This document shows positions 1 to 7,250 of a DNA stretch of 34,340 nt, one piece after another; position 1 is the stretch's first letter; each line of letters starts with the position of its first letter. Position numbers and translations under genes: made by a program. Source of the stretch: an uncultured Eubacterium sp. (GTDB lineage Bacteria > Bacillota > Clostridia > Lachnospirales > Lachnospiraceae); contig CAJTZX010000043.1 in assembly GCA_910584345.1 (NCBI GenBank), positions 1 to 34,340 on the forward strand, given 5' to 3'. Below the pieces are notes generated by a model, which saw only the letters and a program-made list of their open reading frames with translations, did not search any database and had not been told where the DNA came from.

Positions 1-139
1 GTTTTTAAATTATTTTTTTAGTCAGTTATTTTTTCATAATTCACTTGACACTACCTCACACCCATTTTACCCCTTATTATGAACTGCGTCTTGTAAAATA
101 TCTTCATTTTTCAGTTTCTGAAAAAAACATAATACAAAT

Positions 140-171
140 AAGGAGTAATTCCCTCCACAAAATCACTCCTT
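140..171 (-). terminator. Hairpin downstream of the 91-aa gene
   Basis: Perfect 7-bp arms AAGGAGT and ACTCCTT enclose an 18-nt loop. On the minus strand a T-run follows about ten bases past the stem, so it may end the minus-strand transcript that includes the small genes to its right. The remaining bases 1-139 and 172-225 are AT-rich and I see no gene in them. Confidence 0.45.
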
Positions 172-225
172 AATCAATTCCACTTATTCCATTTTCACTG
201 TTTCTGCCATCCGCACCACATCCTA

Positions 226-501
226 TCACCCTATCCGAACCGTACCATTCATCAGAATGTCAGCCCGTTCCTCCGGTGTCATTTCCCTGCTCATTAAAAT
301 CTGAAAAAACAACTGCATCCTTTCATCAGAATCAACGGTATAGTATTCATGTGAATTGCGGTGGATCACATCAAATACATTATCCAGCTTGATAAAATCC
401 CCACTGGCATGGCCGTGTCCGGCAAGCTGCTCCAGTGCTTTATCCATGTTATGCAGTTCATCCTCCACCTCTATCAGTAATGCCATATCCTTTCTTTCCA
501 T
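226..501 (-). CDS. Small hypothetical protein, 91 aa
   Basis: I do not recognise this protein. It is a charged, probably alpha-helical, soluble 91-residue product with no signal peptide or membrane segment. Residues about 9-25 (EVEDELHNMDKALEQL) look like an amphipathic helix, and the C-terminal third has the segment MTPEERADIL. The start ATG is preceded by AAGGGGG at good spacing; an internal ATG at codon 6 is an alternative. It lies downstream of two decayed genes on the same strand and may be the last member of the same transcript, ending at the hairpin at 140-171. Reading frame and ribosome binding site support it being real; function is unknown. Confidence 0.6.
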   Translation of the reverse strand: MERKDMALLIEVEDELHNMDKALEQLAGHGHASGDFIKLDNVFDVIHRNSHEYYTVDSDERMQLFFQILMSREMTPEERADILMNGTVRIG

Positions 502-566
502 TGTTAAATCCCCCTTGCAATTACTGTGTTTCCTTTTTTATCCCCACTCCCCTCAATAGTCTTAGG

Positions 567-1131
567 TCATGCCTTATCCTGTTCTGTCAGCATTTTTGCC
601 CGTTCTTCCAGAGCTATCCCTGCATTATCCAAAATATCGGTCAGACATTCATAGGCATCATCTTCCCCCCCTCAGCCTGATTTCAGCACAGGCACCATTC
701 TCAATCACCTTACATACCCGGTCTAATTCTTTCAGTGTGCCGCAATCCCTGTCATAATTATCCCATTCACCCAGCAGGAACACATTCAGTTTTTTGACGG
801 CATCATACAGATAAACCAGATGTGTCATATCCGTAAAAGACAGGACAGAGCCTTTCGCCCGGATTTCCCTCTACGAGGCTGTCTGCACCCCATCCTGAAA
901 ACCCAGACGGTAGGCTTCCTCCCCATATAAGATGTTATACTTTGTCCATTCATCTTCCAGCCTGTCATACAGTTTCCAGCCTTTCTTTAATATGCCTGAA
1001 TCCTTTGAAGATGCTTTTGATGCCTCATGCAGGCTTTTCATCTGCTGCCGGAATGTACCACTGTCACGCAGCCTCGCCTCCAATGCCTCTCCGGTGCGGG
1101 CAGCAAAAAATTCTTCTGATATAAAATCCAA
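567..1131 (-). pseudogene. Decayed hypothetical gene (in-frame TAG plus G-run frameshift)
   Basis: The gene starts at a TTG behind a purine-rich AAAGGGGAGAGGGG. Its first 86 codons end with YRLGFQDGVQTAS at a TAG (871-873), but the same frame continues immediately after it with plausible protein (SFTDMTHLVYLYDAVKKLN). That continuation runs into a run of seven G (minus strand; C at 665-671). Removing one G restores a further 31 codons to a TGA at 567. The span is 565 nt, one more than a multiple of three, as expected for a single +1 insertion. The repaired product would be about 187 aa, soluble and helical. I do not recognise the family with confidence; the GEEAYRLGFQDG segment is like small Lachnospiraceae proteins of the DUF6809 kind, which is a guess. 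Either two mutations or sequencing errors explain it. Confidence 0.65.
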
Positions 1132-1149
1132 ACCCCTCTCCCCTTTCTT

Positions 1150-1934
1150 CTATTGGTAAAAATAATTCAAGTCTATGAGATTTTCCTCTGCCAGTTTTTC
1201 CAATCCTGCACCACTGATCTCATACATGGAGTAGCTCCGTGGTTTTGGCTCATTATAACCGGTAACAATCACATAAAACTTACCATCGGCAAAGACCAGT
1301 GTCTGCCCATGTGCATCATAACTCCTGCAGACCAAAGCCTTAATCCCCATATGATTACAAAGAACCTGCACGGCATAACGGCTTGCCATGCAATCCCCTT
1401 TCCCCTTGAGGAAAATATCCGCCCATCTGTCGTTATACAACTCATAATCAGAGGTTGTGCTGATATACTTTGTGCCGGACACACGGAATCGGTATTCCCT
1501 GAGATGGCTGCTGTCATAGGTTATGTAATCCTTATATTCCTCAGAAAGATAATACAGTGCCACATCCCTGCTGTTTAGTACCGGATCATCTGCCACCGGT
1601 TCCGGTTTTTTCTTTGCCTTAACCGTAATTCTGCATTTGTATTTCTTTTTGTTATAAGTGGCTGTAACCACTGCTGTCCCCTTTTTCTTGGCTTTGAGGG
1701 TAACGGTATTTCCTTTTTTCTTAGTAATGGAAACAACAGATTTTTTACTGGTTTTCCATTTCACTTTAGCTTTTTTAGACACCCCTTTTAATTTCAAATG
1801 CTATGTCTGCCCTATGGTCATTGTCTTTTTTTTGCTGCCAGTTTTGGCTTTGTTTTCGCCTCTGCTGCCATGCCGGGTATCAGCAGGAGCAGCGCCAGAG
1901 CAAAGAGAATGACGATTCTGCTTTTTCTCCTCAT
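1150..1934 (-). pseudogene. Decayed secreted protein: signal peptide, Ig-like (BIG2) domain, transglutaminase-like domain
   Basis: A perfect AAGGAGG precedes ATG 1934, which opens a classical signal peptide (MRRKSRIVILFALALLLLI, then AEA). After 38 codons the frame breaks in a run of eight A (T at 1826-1833); one extra A would join it to KKTMTIGQT. The same frame then meets a TAG at 1801-1803 and continues as a Lys-rich bacterial Ig-like domain (KGVSKKAKVKWKTSKKSV to KYKCRITV), a linker (KPEPVADD) and a C-terminal domain with GKGDCMASRYA and YDAHGQTLVF. These Cys and His contexts resemble the catalytic Cys-His of transglutaminase/NlpC-like domains; no third residue is assigned. The span is two bases over a multiple of three, consistent with one deleted base. 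A truncated 215-aa product from TTG 1797 would lack the signal peptide, so it is probably non-functional. Confidence 0.75.
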
Positions 1935-2100
1935 AACTATTTTCCTCCTTATAAATCTTCTGTATTCGTATAAAAATAGCATGCTTATCTTTATTTAATA
2001 AAATTATACCGCGCACCATTTCATAAGTCAGCCTGTTTTTTTGGAAAAATTTTTCATTCCTGTCTCTAACACTCCCATACTGCTGTCAATTTTAACTAAA

Positions 2101-2139
2101 AAAAAGGCAGAAAAACCCTTTTGAAGTTTCTGCCTTTTT
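2101..2139 (-). terminator. Rho-independent terminator of the radical SAM pair
   Basis: Perfect 13-bp arms AAAAAGGCAGAAA and TTTCTGCCTTTTT enclose a 13-nt loop, with a T-run at the 3' arm. It lies 16 bases past the stop of the second radical SAM gene. The stem is symmetrical, so it could work in both directions. Confidence 0.85.
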
Positions 2140-2154
2140 ATCAAAATTATCTTT

Positions 2155-3039
2155 TTACCCTAATGATTTCAACCCTGCCCGGTATGCCGCCATCTCCTCC
2201 TCACTGTGATGGTTCATCACATATTGCAACTCTGAAATGGCGCTTTTTCTTTCTTTTGGGAGATAAACAGATAATGGATAAAAATTTGAGGAAGAATTAG
2301 CAAACAAATGTGTCCTGATCTGCAAATTCTGAATGAACACCTGTAACTCCTGCAATCTCTCTTTCTCCCCTGCCGGGATAAAACTGCCCCTCCCCGCCAT
2401 ATCATAAAGTTTGGTATTGGGAAATAATGTCAGTGCATCCACAGAAATAAAGTATGGATTCAGCCTGCTAAACAGTCTAGCGCTGTTTACTGCATTGCGG
2501 GTTCCGCCTCCCTTTCCTGCCAGGCCGGTCATATATACAAAATAATATTCTATGCCTGCCTCATCCAGTTTCCGGCACTGCTTTAGAATATCGTCTGCCG
2601 TGTAGCCTTTCCCTGCAAGGGCAAGCGTGTCATCATCCCCGCTTTCCGTCCCGATGCTCAGGCCATTCACTCCCATTGCCCGCAGTTTACGGAGCTGCCA
2701 TACCTCCTTATTCTGAATATCACGGATACTGGCAAACATGGCAATGGACTGGCATTTAATCAGGTAATCCCTCACTGTCAGCACATAAGGCTTTAACTGT
2801 TCATAGGACAGCGCAAAGGGATTTGCCCCTGTCAGGAACAACCGCCTTGCATGGGGCTGATAATCCTTGATTTCCTGCAAATCTTCCTCAAACTGTTCCA
2901 ATGAAACCATCCGGAAGGGCTCATTCTCATACAGACTGCAAAAATTACATTTCCCATAGGCACATCCCGCCGTCAGCTCAATAATACAGGAATCCGCTTC
3001 ATAATGCGGCCTCCATGTCCGTCCGCTAAAGTGCATCAT
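2155..3039 (-). CDS. Radical SAM protein, second of a tandem pair
   Basis: Radical S-adenosylmethionine enzyme of unassigned reaction, expected in the cytoplasm. The cluster-binding motif CAYGKCNFC (C26, C31, C34) is followed by LFLTGANPFAL, by ASIRDIQ and by LSIGTESGDDDTL, an order seen in HemN/Elp3-like radical SAM barrels. Cysteine spacing is CX4CX2C rather than the common CX3CX2C; the same spacing occurs in Elp3-type proteins. No extra cysteine-rich SPASM domain is visible in its 294 residues. AAGGGGG precedes two adjacent ATGs (3039 and 3036); either could be used. It starts 9 bases after the stop of a clear paralog, so the two are co-transcribed. Substrate is unknown. Confidence 0.85.
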   Translation of the reverse strand: MMHFSGRTWRPHYEADSCIIELTAGCAYGKCNFCSLYENEPFRMVSLEQFEEDLQEIKDYQPHARRLFLTGANPFALSYEQLKPYVLTVRDYLIKCQSIAMFASIRDIQNKEVWQLRKLRAMGVNGLSIGTESGDDDTLALAGKGYTADDILKQCRKLDEAGIEYYFVYMTGLAGKGGGTRNAVNSARLFSRLNPYFISVDALTLFPNTKLYDMAGRGSFIPAGEKERLQELQVFIQNLQIRTHLFANSSSNFYPLSVYLPKERKSAISELQYVMNHHSEEEMAAYRAGLKSLG

Positions 3040-3048
3040 TCTTCCCCC

Positions 3049-3945
3049 TTATAAATGCCGGAGATTTTTGCGGTAATTCTCCAGCTCTTTCTCATCCACA
3101 CTGCCCGTAATCTCATCCAGAACAGCCAGCAGCTTTGTTTTATCCTTTGGGAGAACCCCATATAACTGTACTGCATTGGAGGCTCCCGTTGCCGCAAATT
3201 CCGTCTCTATGGCAAGGTTTTCAACCAGTGTTTTCATTTCCATGTATTTTTCTTTCTCGCTCTCCGGCTGCCAGTTTCCTTTCCTGATCTCCTGATATAA
3301 TTCAGAGTCCGGATAGATTGTCAGCATATTGGCGCCAACCAGTTTTGGGTGTAGCTGGTTACAGACCTCTGCGGTCACTTTTGCCCCCTCTGCCCCCCTG
3401 CCTTTCCCTGATATGCCCACCAGATAGAAAAATTTATAGGATATGACTGCCTGTTCCAGACGCCCGCACTGCACCAGAATGTCTTTTTTCCCATAGCCCT
3501 TATTCATAAACTGCAGTGCCTCCTCATCTGCCGTTTCCATGCCTATCGTCAGTCCGTCAACCCCTGCACTTTTTAACCGCTGCAATTCTTCATCGGATTT
3601 CAGCCCAATATCGGTAATCCTTGCAAAAGAGCCAATGCTTTCACAAGATGGTAAATACCGTTTTACTAAGGCGGCAATTTCCATCAGTAAATCAAATTTC
3701 AAAACAAACGGATTCGCCCCGGTCAGAAATACACGCCGACATTCCCATCCCCACATCCGGTTTCGCTTTGCCGCCTCCTGCAAATCCTCCTCGATGTCCT
3801 CTAATGGAGACATCTGAAAAGAAAAAGGCAGGTCATTGTATAATGTGCAGAATTTGCATTTATGATGGGTGCATCCCGCTGTCGCCTCCAGCAGTAACGA
3901 GCCTGCCTCATAAGGCGGCCGCCAGATCGTTCCTGTATAGTGCAT
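3049..3945 (-). CDS. Radical SAM protein, first of a tandem pair
   Basis: Paralog of the gene downstream, sharing the opening Y/FxGxxWRPxYEA, a CX4CX2C motif (CTHHKCKFC), RVFLTGANPFVL and LTIGMETADEEAL. The ATG at 3945 is chosen because AAAGGAGA sits about 7 bases before it; the frame is open a further 19 codons upstream but without a ribosome binding site. The product is about 298 aa and cytoplasmic, with no membrane segment. It is the promoter-proximal gene of the pair, diverging from an HxlR regulator across a short intergenic region that holds an inverted repeat. That layout suggests, but does not prove, that the HxlR protein controls it. The chemical reaction cannot be read from the sequence. 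Confidence 0.85.
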   Translation of the reverse strand: MHYTGTIWRPPYEAGSLLLEATAGCTHHKCKFCTLYNDLPFSFQMSPLEDIEEDLQEAAKRNRMWGWECRRVFLTGANPFVLKFDLLMEIAALVKRYLPSCESIGSFARITDIGLKSDEELQRLKSAGVDGLTIGMETADEEALQFMNKGYGKKDILVQCGRLEQAVISYKFFYLVGISGKGRGAEGAKVTAEVCNQLHPKLVGANMLTIYPDSELYQEIRKGNWQPESEKEKYMEMKTLVENLAIETEFAATGASNAVQLYGVLPKDKTKLLAVLDEITGSVDEKELENYRKNLRHL

Positions 3946-4042
3946 AATCATTCTCCTTTCGTACGCATTATTTTCATCTTTTCTGCATATAAGGTTACAC
4001 AAACCGGGGAGGACTCCACAAGTCCTGTCTTTTCTTAGTGAT

Positions 4043-4060
4043 AGTACCTTTTTTCGTACT
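4043..4060. promoter_or_regulatory. Candidate HxlR operator
   Basis: Inverted repeat AGTAC-N8-GTACT between the divergent radical SAM pair and the HxlR gene. Short dyads of this kind upstream of the regulator's own gene are typical for MarR/HxlR-like winged-helix proteins. Inference from position and symmetry only. Confidence 0.4.
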
Positions 4061-4129
4061 TAGTAGCAAAAAAGTCAGTTCTTGTTTTTTTATACGGTGT
4101 ATCCTATACTAAATGGTGAGGTGAGAAGA

Positions 4130-4498
4130 ATGGCAGACAACAAATTCAGTGAAGAAAAACAGCTTGCCCGCTGTGAGCCAATGAGCAGGCTCCAGTCCTA
4201 TATTGCGGGCAAATGGAAAATCCTGATTTTATGGTATATATCTTTTTACAAAGTACAACGGTTTGGGGAACTTATGAGACGTTTAGACGGCATTACACAA
4301 TCCACCCTGACAAAACAGCTCCGTGAACTGGAACAGGACGGATTTATCCATAGAAAAATATATGAAGAAATACCGCCTAAAGTGGAGTACACCCTGACGG
4401 AGTTAGGTCATAGTTTCCTTCCTGTACTGGAAACCATGTTTGAGTGGAGCGAAAAATACCTCTGCCCGGATTATGTAAATCCATATAATAAAGAATAG
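4130..4498 (+). CDS. HxlR-family transcriptional regulator
   Basis: Winged helix-turn-helix regulator of the HxlR family, which generally respond to redox stress, aldehydes or xenobiotics. The family pattern is clear: CEPMSRLQSYIAGKWKILIL near the N-terminus, RFGELMRRLDGITQSTLTKQL (recognition helix), RELEQDGFIHRKIYEEIPPKVEYTLTELG (wing) and a C-terminal dimer helix. C15, just before the domain, sits where the redox-active cysteine of YodB/HypR-type members lies. The ATG at 4130 is chosen because GAGGTGAGAAGA precedes it; upstream in-frame codons have no ribosome binding site. It gives 122 aa, normal for the family. It diverges from the radical SAM pair and converges on the nitroreductase. 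Confidence 0.9.
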   Translation: MADNKFSEEKQLARCEPMSRLQSYIAGKWKILILWYISFYKVQRFGELMRRLDGITQSTLTKQLRELEQDGFIHRKIYEEIPPKVEYTLTELGHSFLPVLETMFEWSEKYLCPDYVNPYNKE

Positions 4499-4549
4499 GC
4501 TGAAACTTTATTCTCAAGGTATGTCCTTTCCTTAGAATAATTTCAGCCT
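4497..4549. terminator. Bidirectional terminator between HxlR and nitroreductase
   Basis: Long imperfect stem: AGGCTGAAAC plus TTTATTCT pairs with AGAATAA plus TTTCAGCCT, with a small bulge. A run of eight T follows at about 4557 on the plus strand. It separates two convergent genes. Confidence 0.7.
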
Positions 4550-4572
4550 GTTCATATTTTTTTCGCTTTATC

Positions 4573-5085
4573 TTATTTGTACTGCACTAACTCATCCATC
4601 GGTATTCTCGTCTGGCTGTGCCTGTCTTTGTCTGCCTCCGGTTCTGCTGAATATCCTAATGCAAGGATATTTACCGGCTCCAGATTTTCCGGCAGACCTA
4701 ACCCCTGTTTCAATACATCTGGCTTAAAATAGCAGATCCATACGCTGCCAAGCCTCAGTTCCGTGGCCATAAGCATCATGTGGTCAGTCAGAATGGAGGC
4801 ATCAATATCTGTAGTTACCATGCCGTCAAATGGGCGTTTCCATGCCTTGCTTTTATCTGCACATACCACAACCGCTACCGGGGCACCATAAATATTTGCC
4901 GATTCTGAAACTGCCGACAGCCCCTCCCTGCTCCTCACAACTACCAGTCGTACCGGCTGCATGTTTGCCGCTGTTGGCGCTACATGGGCAGACTCCAAAA
5001 TCTTTAGCAACTTTTCTTCTTCCACTGCCTGCCCTGTATAAGCACGGACAGAAGAACGTGCCTTTGCTGTATCTAATACTGACAT
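4573..5085 (-). CDS. Nitroreductase-family FMN oxidoreductase
   Basis: Small nitroreductase-fold flavoprotein, expected to bind FMN and use NAD(P)H to reduce nitro compounds, quinones or related electrophiles. The N-terminus has RSSVRAYTG and the stretch APTAANMQPVRLVVV, both FMN-contact regions of this family; the C-terminal half has LGSVWICYF and the GLPENLEPVNILALGY segment. The ATG at 5085 follows AAGGAAGGA at good spacing and gives 170 aa, normal for the compact subgroup. Open frame continues upstream to 5325 but has no ribosome binding site and runs through the palindromic control region. It diverges from a deleted HxlR gene, which was probably its regulator. Confidence 0.85.
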   Translation of the reverse strand: MSVLDTAKARSSVRAYTGQAVEEEKLLKILESAHVAPTAANMQPVRLVVVRSREGLSAVSESANIYGAPVAVVVCADKSKAWKRPFDGMVTTDIDASILTDHMMLMATELRLGSVWICYFKPDVLKQGLGLPENLEPVNILALGYSAEPEADKDRHSQTRIPMDELVQYK

Positions 5086-5167
5086 TTTCGTATCCTTCCT
5101 TTCCTTCTTGAAAATTTGACCGGTCATAGTATAATGATAGCAGAAACAGATAAATAGACAAGAATGC

Positions 5168-5196
5168 ACTTTTTGGGTATATACTTCCCAAAAAGT
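5168..5196. promoter_or_regulatory. Candidate operator upstream of the nitroreductase
   Basis: Perfect 10-bp inverted repeat ACTTTTTGGG / CCCAAAAAGT with a 9-nt spacer, 80 bases before the nitroreductase start. It sits between that gene and the divergent HxlR remnant. Symmetry and position suggest an HxlR binding site; not tested. Confidence 0.45.
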
Positions 5197-5268
5197 AAGT
5201 AAGGCGTGATAGCAGTTTTTCATAACGCACAAAAAATCATACGAAGAAAAACCACAATCACACCTAAA

Positions 5269-5291
5269 AAGAATGCAAAATCTGCATTCTT
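5269..5291. promoter_or_regulatory. Second palindrome upstream of the HxlR remnant
   Basis: Perfect 9-bp arms AAGAATGCA / TGCATTCTT with a 5-nt spacer, 33 bases before the remnant's ATG. A third copy of AAGAATGCA lies at 5160-5168 beside the other palindrome. Possible second operator or a hairpin in the leader. Confidence 0.35.
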
Positions 5292-5323
5292 CCAGACTAT
5301 ATTGAAAATAAAGGAGCGAGAAC

Positions 5324-5525
5324 ATGACAAAACCATGTAACGGATTTAAGAGAACTGGAAAAGGACGGCCTGATCAACCGTGTGGTCTATCCTGTCGTGC
5401 CGCCAAAGACGGAATACAGCCTCACGGAATATGGGAAAACACTTGCCCCCATACTGGATGCCCTGTGTGACTGGGGCGAAAACTATTTATCCGAAACACA
5501 AAACCGCAAGGAGAACTGCCAATGA
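5324..5525 (+). pseudogene. HxlR-family regulator with internal deletion
   Basis: AAAGGAGCGAGAAC precedes an ATG encoding MTKPC, a usual HxlR opening. The sequence then jumps, out of frame, to DLRELEKDGLINRVVYPVVP and the wing and C-terminal helix of an HxlR protein (PPKTEYSLTEYGKTLAPIL to NRKENCQ, TGA 5525). The DNA-binding half, roughly 50 residues, is missing. Read in frame from the ATG, translation leaves the family and stops after about 48 codons. The surviving half is similar to but clearly different from the intact HxlR 800 bases away, so it is a second family member and not a copy. It diverges from the nitroreductase, a common HxlR partner, so its loss may have left that gene unregulated. 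Confidence 0.85.
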
Positions 5526-5638
5526 AATACTTCCGTTCCACTCAATATCCGATTGAATTTGTGCTGTCCGAACACATAAATAAAAATTTTTTTCCCACAA
5601 CCATGCAAACCATTACATCATTTTCCCTGTCTTTATAA
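5522..5638 (+). pseudogene. Short ORF translationally coupled to the HxlR remnant
   Basis: The start overlaps the preceding stop as ATGA and encodes 38 residues beginning MKYFRSTQYPIEFVLSEH before a TAA. The coupling suggests a real start of a downstream gene that has been cut short by a deletion, like its neighbours. I recognise no family. Bases 5639-5732 hold further protein-like but broken stretches (for example FFAEFKKRFINTGQAVFLNN on the plus strand) and no intact gene. Confidence 0.35.
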
Positions 5639-5732
5639 GCCATGTAGAACTGTCGCATACCTGCAACATTTTTTGCTGAATTTAAAAAAAGATTTATCAA
5701 CACCGGGCAGGCTGTTTTTTTGAACAACCTGT

Positions 5733-5966
5733 GTGAACGGAAAGCGGTTTTTGAAGGTGAAAATCAATCAGGCCATTTCCCTGCGCAGCTTTGAACATTT
5801 GACCTATTTTTGCGAATACCTGAGCGTACTTGATCAATTTGCAACAGATAGCGAAAATAACCTATATAAATCTGTCCAGGAGGTTTTCAGACGGGAAAAG
5901 CCAGCGAAAACAAAAGATGAGCTTTCAGATACCGATACGGTTCTGGCTGTGCAGGCAGCCGGATAA
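5733..5966 (+). CDS. Hypothetical protein or gene fragment, 77 aa
   Basis: Open frame from a GTG with no good ribosome binding site; TTG codon 7 is an alternative start after GGAAAG. The interior, SLRSFEHLTYFCEYLSVLDQ followed by NNLYKSVQEVF, reads as genuine helical protein, and the tail (KTKDELSDTDTVLAVQAAG) is polar. I do not recognise the family. Since everything between about 5300 and 8000 except the DtxR gene is broken, this is more likely the 3' part of a larger gene whose beginning is lost than an intact small gene. Bases 5967-6072 contain only the leader of the next gene. Confidence 0.4.
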   Translation: MNGKRFLKVKINQAISLRSFEHLTYFCEYLSVLDQFATDSENNLYKSVQEVFRREKPAKTKDELSDTDTVLAVQAAG

Positions 5967-6072
5967 AGGGAGTTATGCAATATTCTAAAGATCTATGCCA
6001 TTGGCAAAAACCTTGAAAACCTGTCATCCAAGTGTTAAAATAAACTAAAAATCAATGTAAGGAGAAATAGTA

Positions 6073-6465
6073 ATGGGATATATTCAACATAAATCAGAGG
6101 AATCTCTTGAAGATTATTTAGAAACCATATTGATATTAAGCAAACGCTTACCTGCTGTGCGGTCCATAGATGTGGCAAATGAGCTTGACTTTTCAAAGCC
6201 AAGCGTGAGCGTTGCAATGAAAAACCTCAAAAACCGAAATTTCATCACTGTATCCAGCGATGGATATATCAGCCTGACAAAAACTGGAAAAGAACTTGCA
6301 GAAAAAGTTTATGAATGCCACAATCTGCTGACAGACTGGCTTGTTCATTTGGGTGTAAACCCTGAAATTGCTGCTACCGATGCCTGCAAGATGGAACATG
6401 ACATCAGCCCTGAAAGCTATGCGGCGATGAAAAAATGTATTTTATCTCTTTTGGACAAACACTAA
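6073..6465 (+). CDS. DtxR/MntR-family metal-dependent regulator
   Basis: Metal-dependent repressor of the DtxR/MntR type, controlling manganese or iron uptake or efflux genes. The N-terminal winged helix (SLEDYLETILILSKRLPAVR, then IDVANELDFSKPSVSVAMKNL) is followed by the wing and by a dimerisation and metal-binding part (CHNLLTDWLVHLGVNP, then DACKMEHDISPESYAAMKK) with the usual Cys, Glu and His ligands. There is no SH3-like C-terminal domain, as in short MntR proteins. TAAGGAGAAATA precedes the ATG. It is 130 aa and looks complete, the only intact gene in this stretch. Its stop overlaps the stop of the convergent permease by a few bases. The target genes are not evident here; a feoA/feoB or mntH partner may have been lost in the surrounding deletions. 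Confidence 0.85.
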   Translation: MGYIQHKSEESLEDYLETILILSKRLPAVRSIDVANELDFSKPSVSVAMKNLKNRNFITVSSDGYISLTKTGKELAEKVYECHNLLTDWLVHLGVNPEIAATDACKMEHDISPESYAAMKKCILSLLDKH

Positions 6466-7181
6466 AAAAAGAGGATGTGATTCACTGCCAATCCTGCGAT
6501 AAATGAAAATGCCATCACATATGCAAGATACAGAACGAACCGCCTGACTCCTAACACAATCTTCACGGCTCCCAGATTCGTAATCTTCGTTGCCGGTCCC
6601 GTGACCATAAAAGCCGCCGCGCTTCCCAGACTCATCCCGTCAAGGAGCCACCCCTGCAAAAGTGGGATTGTTCCTCCCCCGCAGGCATAGAGCGGCACAC
6701 CGACAGTCGCCGCCATCAGCACACCGAACACCTTGTTTCCGCCAAAAACCGCCGTCATCGCCTCCGCAGGGACATATCTCTGGAAAAGGGCTGCCAATAC
6801 AATACCGATAAAAAACCATCCGCCTGTTGCTTTGACATTTCTGCCAAGGTTTTTCAGAAATCGCATAAGATAATTGGGATCGACATCCCGGCCCTCCCGC
6901 TCCGAAAACCCACTGAAATTGAAAAATGTTTTTTGGTATTTCCCGCGCCAGAGAAAAATGCGAACCAAAACTCCCGCAAGGCTTCCACATAGAAAACAGC
7001 TCACAATGCGCACGGCAAGCGCCGTCTGCCCCAATGCGGCGCTGTAAATGATAAGCTGCGGGTTCAGCAGAACGGAACTCATCATAAAAGCTGCAAGCCA
7101 TTCATCCTTCATTCCGCTTTTGGAAAAAGAAGCCGCAATGGGAATCGTCCCATACATACATAAGGGTGAAGCGATCCCCAA
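6462..7181 (-). pseudogene. Permease of the ArsP/YraQ (DUF318) family, N-terminus missing
   Basis: Multi-spanning inner-membrane permease. Two copies of the family's signature appear: LGIASPLCMYGTIPIAASF at the beginning and VGVPLYACGGGTIPLLQG in the second half, followed by FMVTGPATKITNLGAVKIVLG. About six hydrophobic segments remain. Family members are usually about 300 residues or more, with membrane segments before the first signature. Here that signature is at the very first codons, the frame is closed by a stop only five codons upstream (TGA near 7197), and the apparent start is a TTG without a ribosome binding site. I therefore call it 5'-truncated. Related proteins export organoarsenicals or other metal species; the substrate here is unknown. 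Confidence 0.7.
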
Positions 7182-7250
7182 TATCTGAAAATCTGCTCAA
7201 ACTGGATGCTGAAATAATACCAGAGATAAACCACCTCTCGTCTTACCATA

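Noticed and set aside
567..1934. TAG codons in two neighbouring genes as sites of amber recoding (pyrrolysine)
   Set aside because: Each gene also has a homopolymer frameshift, so decay or sequence error is simpler, and no pyl gene is in the window.
5086..5325. Eighty-codon N-terminal extension of the nitroreductase
   Set aside because: It crosses the palindromic control region, is Cys/Phe-rich and lacks a ribosome binding site.
5542..5727. Minus-strand frame with a GMRQFYMAYKDRE stretch recalling YhcG-type nucleases
   Set aside because: Only a dozen residues look similar, with no ribosome binding site, and it overlaps broken plus-strand frames.
6020..6060. DtxR box upstream of the DtxR gene (TTAAAATAAACTAA)
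   Set aside because: Too AT-rich and too weakly symmetrical to support.
6137..6150. TAAGCAAACGCTTA as a catabolite-response element
   Set aside because: It is inside the DtxR coding sequence and departs from the consensus at key positions.
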